Notes under the pieces: generated by a model
Seen by the model: the letters and a program-made list of their open reading frames with translations, nothing else
Told to the model about the DNA's origin: nothing
Database searches by the model: none
Translations under genes and position numbers: made by a program
Shown: positions 51,301-61,100 of the stretch, piece by piece
Position numbering within the stretch: position 1 is the first letter of the stretch
Layout of the letters: each line of letters opens with the position of its first letter
Origin: Paraspadella gotoi
Taxonomy: Eukaryota; Chaetognatha
Direction of reading: 5' to 3'
Assembly (NCBI GenBank): GCA_051294375.1
Contig: CM119263.1
Span: forward strand, 14,931,574-14,995,573
Length of the DNA: 64,000 nt

Positions 51301-54300
51301 GCGGTCCGACGCGACCTCGTGGCGGCGCCAACACCTCCTACCCCCGCTAGGACGGCAGCACCACCTCACCGGCTGGCGCTGATGAATCAACGGCCAGATC
51401 CTCAACCACGACCAGCTCCATGGATTCACCAGCCTCCTCAGTTTTCACAGCCTCATGAGCCATCTCCAATGCCTCACCGATTAGCTCCAAATGTTCCCCG
51501 CCCATTTCCGAGGAGTCACCATCCGGCGACGACGGCACGCCAGCCGGCTCTCCTCCCCCATAAGCTGACTTTGCCTCCTGATACTTCGGGTCCATCGCCG
51601 CCTTGGCAGCCTCAACGAACTTATGCCTCCGTTTGCGCGGCGCCACCCAACCGGAGATACGTGCCACCAACCGGACAAGACAAACGTTTGTTCCTCATCC
51701 ACGCCCACCGACCCATCAAGAAGCAAGTCCTTCGGACTTTTCGAGGGGGGCGGTGATGTGGCGACGAAGGTTTCGTCACTACGGGGTCAACCCGAGTTGG
51801 CCACTATGTTTAGCAATTGCGAGGGAAGCAGGTTACTGACTCTCTCTCTCTCTCTCTTTACTTGATCAGTGCCTCGCTCTCTCTGTTCAGTCTCAGCTCA
51901 AATCATGTACCTTGACTGTCTCTCTGTTCCTATTATCTAACCTGTCAATAAATATGTATTATGTGCCTCTACACTGTTTCACTAATTGATTATACTTCTT
52001 TTTCTTTTTATTTTAAATGTAAATGCAAGATGTATTAATTAATCAAATAATTAATTAGTTAATTAATCAATTAGTCCATTAATTAATCAATAATTAATTA
52101 ATCAGTTAATTAATCAATCAAAACAAATATTTTGGATAAAATTAATTGCATAATTGCATAATTAATTAAATAATNNNNNNNNNNNNNNNNNNNNNNNNNT
52201 AACTTGAATAAATTAATTATTAATTAATTAAATAATTAAGTAATTATTTATTAATTATTTAATTAATTAAATACCGATAATGATCTTGGGCAGATCCGAC
52301 ATTGTTTGCTCAAACTTGTTTATAATTTTAACCTACTTAATGATATAGTTTTTAAAAAAGATTTATATTTTCTTTTAACAACTTTTAACAAGGAATCTGA
52401 TTCTGTTCTCAGAATTTGACATTATATAAGGGTAGTACTATACAAAATAAGCTGACTGGGCTACTATATTTATAAAAAAGAAAAATAACTATAGATTAGT
52501 ATTCACTAATATAATAGGAGCCATAGTCGATGAAATTTAAATGCTAATTTATACACCATTAAAATAATCTATCATGACCATAGATTATGGTATTAAAATA
52601 TTTTTTGCCAAAAATGCTTTCTTCTGAGGGTACTAGCCTAATGAAAAATATTATATTACTATATAGAGCAAAAAATATTTTTTTTAAATCTTAAAATTTT
52701 TTGATAGATTCTGATAAAGCATAAAAAGGTAAACAAGAAATACAATTACAGCTTTTAAAAATTCTTACGTTTTCTAAGTGAAAATATAAAAAAACTGATA
52801 AATTCATCGAAAGATGATGATGATTTTTTACGGTTTTTCTTATTTTTGACACACTTATTGTTAATATATTTAAAAAAGAATTATACTTTGTACAGACAAC
52901 TTTTTATGACCTTTCTGAATCTGGTCTAAAAATTAAAAAATTCTAAAAAAATTTTTTGCCTTTTCTATCTATAAATAAATATTATAAAATTAATTACTAG
53001 GGTATAGAGCCATATTAAAAATTTTTTGTCCATTGAAAGTATTCTTAAAAATGTCTAAATATTCGTTTGAGCATGTACTCACTCAAAACTTTTGACTCAC
53101 CCCATTGAGTGCGGCTACCCTTATTAATAGTTTTTAAGATATAACTGCTAAATTTTGATTCCAAACTTTCACTTCACCCTATTATACAGATCTGCCAAAA
53201 AAAAGTTTAATAGTAATGATAAAAGCATTTTATTTCGTTATTTGAAAAAAAATTACACTTTTTATGACTCAGTTAATTAGTACTTGGTCAGACCACCATT
53301 TGCTCCCAGCACTGCTTCCATGCGACGAGGGAGAGAGTCATAGAGTCTGCGCAAATATGAAGGGTTCAGCTCCCGCCAAATGCGTTTTACAATTTTTTTT
53401 ATTTCGTAGACTGTCGTAACATTGTACTGCAAAATGTCCCTTTTCATCCTTTCCCAGACGTTTTCAATGATGTTACAGTCAGCCTAGTTTCTAGGCCAAC
53501 CTTTGAGCACCTTAATCCCATTTTCCTCATGCTATTTTTGGGTGGTTTTGGCTTTGTGTCCAGTAGCTCCATCCTTCATGAAAAGACGCCTATTCACTGT
53601 TTGACGACTAACCACAATTCCCCTTTCTCTCCATTTTTTTTTCAACTGGTTTGCAGAAGCCTTACGGTCTTGTATTGCAAAACTTTCCAGGTACTCGTCC
53701 TCACTCTCCGTGGTCATGCGAGGCCGCTTACTTCCAACAGCTCGTTCAAGGTCTCCAGTTGCTTCAAATTTCTTGACAACTCTGCAGATGGTGGTTGGAA
53801 AGAAATTCAATTGTTCGGCGATTATACCTCTGGACAAACCCGCCTTCCAAAGTTTAACAATTGCAGCTTTCTTTTTGGGGGTTAGCTGTTTTGAAGTTTC
53901 CATGGTAAAAAACACAAAAAAATTTAAAAAACAAAGATGGATAAAAAGTTTTATTACTCAGAAAAAGTAAAATTTAAGACAAAATTTTGATCTTTTTTTT
54001 TATTTTAGCACGGTTTCTATAATATTTAGCCTAGAAACCTCGTCATGGGCTCAAATGAAAGATCTTTGTCTTGTCTTTCAAATGATCCCAAGTTCTAATT
54101 AATAGGACGACCGATAAGCGAGATAGTAGGAGGTCCAAAGTTTAAACTTTTTTTTGAGCAGATCTGTAGTTTATTCAAATCGCAAAGTCGCTGGTGATTC
54201 ACGCCTGAGTCATAATTGTGGTTAATTCTATATTGTAAACATCGGTCAGAAAAAGAAGTGTCATCAATCACTTTTTCCCAATTTTATTTTGAGACTATAT

Positions 54301-57300
54301 TCTACTGCCTGAACCAATTCAAATTTTTCGGCACTTTTTTTCAAAGAAGCCCCCTTGCTGCGGCTCCTGAAGCAGCGGACTCAAACACACGCACAAAAAT
54401 CGTATCTTTTGCTACTTCCATCGTCGTTTTATGAGTCACTCCTTTTGTCGTCACTCTCACCGTCGCAACTGCTTCCTCCATCGTTCAAATTATCGTCGTC
54501 GTTTCTGTCGATCCCGATCCTGACGGAGGCTTAATTCTTTCTCTCGTTGAGTTGTTAATTTTCATTTTAGCCTTTGTGAAATAAGAAATAGATTCTCAGC
54601 AGAATGGAAATAACTCAAATCAGCTGAGTTTAGTTTAAATCTGATTGTTATATATAAACAAAAGATAAAACGATGCTGGTTTAGCTAAATAACGTGGCTT
54701 ATGGGTCCCGAGTTCGAGACCAGCACGCTGGGTTTTTTAAATATTTCATAATTATTAATAAATCGTTTAAAACCATAAATGTTTAGACATCGATTGGAGT
54801 TGGCTGACGACTGTGAATATTTAATAATGGATGTAAAGTCCTGGGATCAAATCCACATCCTTAACCTTAATTATAAATCTAATCCCCAATATCTATCCCC
54901 TAAACTAACCTTATCCCTAACCAAAACCCTAAACAATTAATCCATCGTTCAAATTATCGTCATCGTATTTGTCGAGAGCGAGAGAGATTCGCTGCTCCGT
55001 CATATGGCAAGGGGGCTTAGATGATTGAAAAGGCCAAATTTTCTTGCACCAATCGATAGCTCGTTAAAAGAGCTATTCTTTTCTTATATATTTTCTTAAA
55101 ATTAAAAAAGAAATAGTAGTGTATTTAATGCTACCTAGTGTCTTCTTTTTTTTGCGTCGCAGTGTACTTAAAAAATTACAAATTAATAAATGTCCATATA
55201 TTTCATATCTAAATTACTTAAAATTGCGCCACTTAAAATTACCTGACCACATAATGACAAATAATTATTAGACAGATAAGGGACAAAATTATGTATGGTA
55301 AGATTTGTACTCGATATCGAACATGCATGTTGATAACTTCCTTAAAATGAATGAGCTTTAATCCAATCCACAGAGATGTGGATATTTTGACGAGAGCAGA
55401 AAATCCAGAATATTTAGGATTGATTTTTCTTTTAAATAGCTCTAATCCAGTTACCAATCCATAAGGTGTTGATATTGCGGTCATGAACCACAAAACACCA
55501 TCACAAAGGCACACTCCAGTCATAAGCAAAGAAAATGAATAAATGAATTTGTGCCCCTTATCAGCTGTATGGATCACCCAAATCCTGTATGGTGAGGAGA
55601 CAGTAATGATTGTTATATGTTAGTGACAGAACCGTTCAATATAAGCAGTCCCTGAGCTTCGGATCAGGCTGTAACACCGTATTACAGGCGGGTTAACCGC
55701 TAAGCGACCACGGGGCGAGAAACCTGGACCTTTGGGTTGGGAGGCGAATGACATGCCTCCGGCTCCAATGGCCGCTGTTGAACGGTTGGTGGATTTTAGT
55801 CCACCATAATGGTATAATTTTTGTTAAGTGAAAGATAAAATGATATAGCAGGGACCAGCTATGTCATTATTTTTTAAGAGTGATGGAGGCCTTAAACCAC
55901 CAAAACCTGACCAAAGTCAGGGGGAAGAAAGCTTATTTATTAAATGAATGGATAATTTTTTTATTGGTTGTACCAATTTCATAAAATTTAGCTTCTTGTA
56001 TTTTGATGCTGGGCTGAGTAAAATATAGTATTCCCCGATCTAATACTTAAGGGAGTGGTCTTTTCATACAATTGAAACATTCTTTGAAATATTATTCTAC
56101 TTCATTGATAGGGAAGCCAGGAACTCTGGGAGTGAAAAAACGAGACTGTGAGAAAGTCTTGATTGAAAGCTTGCAGGGACCTGCAATGCCATTATCTTGT
56201 AAGAGTGATGGAGGCCTTAAACCACCAATGCCTGTTCAAAGTCAGGGGCAAGATAGCCTATTTATTAAATAAATGGATAATTTTTATATTGGTTGTACCA
56301 ATTTAATAATAAATTTGAGCATCTTACAAAGCAAATTACTTGTAACATTTTCCTCTTATGACCAGGGGTGGCGAGAGGGGGGGCCCCTGAGAAGAGAGAA
56401 AAAAAGAAGGAAAAAAAAAGAAAAAAAAAGGAATTGAATGATTATGCTTGGAGCCCCTTTAGACTTTAAGGGTCAAGTTGGGCCCCTATTTAAGTCAAAT
56501 CAAGGCCCATTGGTATTGTGGGGCGGCCAGTGTGCCCCCTAAGCAGCAAGGGAACAGGTCCTGGGCTTGGAACCAGGCTTTAGGCTTTTCCTCGCCCCCA
56601 AGGCGGCTTATGGCCGTTCTCACGCTTCCCGCAGGGTAGGTACCGGGTTGGGATTGAACCCAGTCATGAGCTGATGGCTTTTACTCCTAGTTTAGCACTA
56701 TAGTACAAATTGTTAAATTTAGAGTTTTTACTATGCTTTACTCTTCATGATCAACTGTTCAAATATTGATTCTATTTGATTTTAAAATTTTGCAGTGCTT
56801 TAATGAATAATCATTTTCAATCTGCGTCTGTAGCCCGTTACCCACTTGAATTTATTTTTATCTTTTATTTTTGGCAAATGAATAGAGGTTTAATAAAAAG
56901 GAATATGTTTGGAGGCCCTGATGTTTTTTGGTTGTTATTTTTGTTATCTGGGTCCTTTACTTTCACTTAATAGAAAATACATTTCACCAGCTTGCCTATT
57001 ACTAACCTATAATAGGCAAAAGGGTTGTTGGGCCATACGACATCACTAACGCCAACATCCCCCAAGTTTCCCATATGCACAGTTCGAAGATCACTCAGTC
57101 CAATCGCACTACAAATGATTGCCAATATACCCATAATGTAGGTCCACATTTTAAGTCCCTTCATTCCCTGGTGCATTGGCCACTCGCATTTAAAACGCTT
57201 TCGTTTCTTTATGTGAGATTTGTGGCTAAGATTATGAAGATCTTCAATGAATGGGTCGCTAATGATATTGAAGGTGGAACCGTATTTCCAAAATCTACGT

Positions 57301-57950
57301 GCCGACTCAGCAAAATATTTTGGTCGACGAACGTCAAGGCAATCATGAAAACGGCAGTCTTGAATCTATCGGGTTGAGAAACAAGGACGTCAATAAAAAT
57401 CTTAAAAGTATTATTGATCGAGCCTGCCAGCTATAAAAAAAAATAATTAAAAAATCTGGGAAAAAAAACGAATGATTGATGCGATAACGAATTATTGATG
57501 TAATAGTAATTTATTGATGTAATAGAAATTGATTATTGAGGCGATGATAACCAATTATTGATGCGATGATAACCAAATATTGATGTGATGAGAACTAAAT
57601 ATTGATGCGATGATAATCAAATGATTGATGTGATGATAACCAAATGATTGATGCGATAATAGTCATTCATTTATATGATTATAATCATTCATTGATACGA
57701 TGATAGTCATTCATTGATGCGATGATAGTCATTCATTGACGCAATGAATCATTCATCGTAAATAAAACAAACAAATGCGTGTATGAGTGAAAGAAAGAGA
57801 GAAAGAGAGAGAGAGAGAAAGAAAGAAAGAGAGAGATAAAGAAAAAGAATAAATCCACGAAAATCTCGGATGTAAATAAGAATCAGAATTTTTCAAAAAA
57901 CGAACGATCACGCAAGAGGTCGTACAGAGAGAGACAGACCCACGGAGAGA

Positions 57951-57984
<34 letters not shown>

Positions 57985-58112
57985 AAGAAATTGAAAATCA
58001 AAAGTGCGAGCTTTAGGCTTATCATTTGTAAGTATTAATAGTTTTCTTGAGTTTTCATAAATGGTACTGAACAACTGATCAATTCTAATTTTCTTGTGGA
58101 CAATAGGCATGG

Positions 58113-58172
<60 letters not shown>

Positions 58173-61100
58173 CTGGACAGTTTTTCCGCCAACGAGACGC
58201 ATTATTAGGTCACTCTTGTTTATATCGGTTTTCCGTTGCCTCGCAATGGCGGCGTGATCTAGGTCAAGTTGATTTTTTTTTAAACACGTAACGTTTCCGC
58301 CGTGTGAAATTGGGTCGTGTTGATTTTTTTTATACATGTAACATTTCCGTTGCCATCAAAACGCATTATTTGGTCATGTTCCTCAACATTGTTTACTCGT
58401 TGCTCCGCAATGGCCACAAAATTTAGGTCAAGTAAGTTATTGTATTTTGGGATTTTGTATTGTAATGGCGATAATAAAAGTTTTTAGAAGGAAAAAAATA
58501 ATCTGAACTTTTCAAAAAACGAATGAGCACGCAAGAGATCGTACAGACAGAGACAGACACAGAGAGAGAGAGAGAGAGACTAATTTCACTTTGTGAAAAT
58601 AAAACATTGTAGCGGTAGTATTTCATAACCCGCTCCTCGTCCGAGAATCAGCATCACTTATGGCGCCGGAGGTGGATCGAGCTCCTCCCAACCCGAAGGA
58701 TTCGGGTTCGGGCCCTGCAGATTCACACAAGTAAAAGCGAGACGGGGCGTCTAACCCACCTGTAGTAACGGACTACAGCCCGATACGAAATTCGGGACCT
58801 TGTGTGCAAACTGCTCGCGGTATCGTCTTCCACAACATAAAATTTATTTATTTTATTAAATATTATATAGTTTACCTTCAGAATGTCATAATAGTTAATT
58901 ATAATATTTTGTTTCATCTTAGTAGGAAAATGTTTGATGAGTCGAAGATAATGTTCGCGGTGGAGCATCCAGATTTCACAGTTGGTAGTTGTCTGAAATA
59001 GTAGCTTGGAGGGAAAGCCTTTGACAAGAGTCAACTCTCCAAAATAATCACCAGGACCGAGCTTGACCAGGGCTCCTTGGTTCATATCGGGATGTATAAC
59101 ATAAATATACCCCTTTTGTATTATACCTAGACCAATTGGAATTTCCCCTTCATTGATCACTATATCTCCGGCCATATAGTACTCTGTCTGGAAAAAGTTT
59201 TAAAAGAGGACACCATATCATAAGACAGAAATTTAGATTTATTTAATTATGAAATTGGTACAACCAATATAAAAATTATCCATTCATTTAATAAACAAGC
59301 TATCTTGCCCCTGACTTTGGACAGGCCTTGGGGGTTTAAGGCCTCCATCACTTTTACAAGATAATGACAGAGCAGATCCCTGCAAGCTTTCAATCAAGAC
59401 TCTCTCACAGTTCTGTTTTTTTACTCCCAGGGCCAGAGTATATATGTTTATAAATATCTCCCAAAAAGCAACAAAAGTTTGATTTTACAGCACCAGACGG
59501 GTTGCCTGTGAAGCTTATTGGGATGGGGCATTGGGGCATGTCACTGTTGGCTTTAGGGGCTACCTCAGTGAGGCCGCCTGCCACTAGAACGGTTACCCTA
59601 GGAGGGTCTCGCTTTGCCAATACAGAAGTAAATCATTAAGATTGTGAATGGAAGGTAATGCTTGGGATGGTGCAATCCTTCTCTGAGCCTATGGAATCGG
59701 CAGAATGAAGCTGGATGTGAGTCGGCGTGAATATACCGCCACAGGACCTCTTGGCCAAGACATCTCTCAGGTTCTCCAGGCCTGAAAGAAGTCTGACAAA
59801 ACTGCAACTATAGTAGGAGAGAGAGAAAGTGCGTTGTAGTGGGGGCATAGGCGTTTTGTTGTAGCATACCCAGGGGCATAGGTGTTTGTCATAGCGTACC
59901 CAAAATTGGCAGGGCATAAGCATTTTTTGTAACATACCTTAAGAAGGTTGCGTATTTGATACTAGGGCTCACCACTTATGGCAACAGCTGGGTTGCCTGT
60001 GATTCCCAGTAGGATGGGGCATCTCACGGTTGGTTTTAGGGGATTCCAACCCTCATTGGCGCTACCGGCCACTAGCCCGGTTACCCTAGGACGATCTCGC
60101 TTTGCCAACTCAGAGGGAAGTCATTAGGACTATGGATGGAACGTAAAGCTTGGAATGGTACGTTCCCCCTCTCAGCCAATCCCAAGCTCAGCTGGATGTT
60201 AGGCAATGTGAATATACCACCGCAATTTGTAAGTTCACTACATACTTTCTTTTAAAAAATCCTTTTTAAGTCATCGTTTCACCAAAAAGTAGGCGCGTTC
60301 CATACCTTGAATTGATAAGATATCACCAACTGGATATGTGGATCCAAGTCTCTAAAAATCCGAATTTTGTCGACTACTGCTTTGAATACCGTCTCCTCAA
60401 TTAGGTCATTTTGGTAATCTTCAGGTAAAAGAGATTCGCAAATAGTGTTGCTGAAGATGCAAACGTTTGACTCAACAGAAAGCATCTTAGCGAAGTTCAA
60501 AACAAGTTGACGGTTATCCGATTGCATCTCTTCGTTTTTGCAGTAATCCTCCACCATTTCCAACTGATGTGATCTTTCCACGGTGGAAGAATCCTAAAAT
60601 AGTAATTTTCTTTTATGCGGTTTCTATAAATGTTTTGGCAAAAATTTGGCTCTCTTTTCCCAGATTGCCCCATTTCTGTTCATTAATCCTAGTATTTACT
60701 TTTAATCTTAATATTCAATTCAAATATGTTTTTAAATTTTATTATGATAATCCTTTCTTTTCGTTGAGTTTTGATGTTTATTGAAAACAAAGTTTTAGTT
60801 TGTACATCAACGATTTTTTATTTTAAACTTATAAATCATTCCAGAACCCTTATCCCTAACCCTTATCTCTAACCCTAACTAAATCTTGAATCTTAATCCC
60901 TTATCCTTAATTTTTAATACTAACCTCTAACTTTAAAAGTAATCTCTAACCCGAATCTTTAACCCTAATTACAAACCAAATTCCTAATTCTTAATCCAAG
61001 TGTTTCCTTAACCATTAATTTTTCTACGGCGTCGGTTAACTGTTAACGGTTAAAATCGGTTAATTTAGAGACAGCTTATTTGATAATATAAATGAAAAAA

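Noticed and set aside
50890-51756. Pro/Ala/Ser-rich frames as a host gene
   Set aside because: They lie between paired LTRs and are broken across frames, so they are the decayed interior of a retroelement.
54672-54725. Functional tRNA gene
   Set aside because: The acceptor stem pairs but the whole is about 52 nt with no proper D or anticodon arm.
57225-57430. Frame QPDRFKTAVFMIALTFV as part of exon 4
   Set aside because: It ends in a stop and cannot join exon 5 in phase without a one-base change; the alternative acceptor at 57365 needs none.
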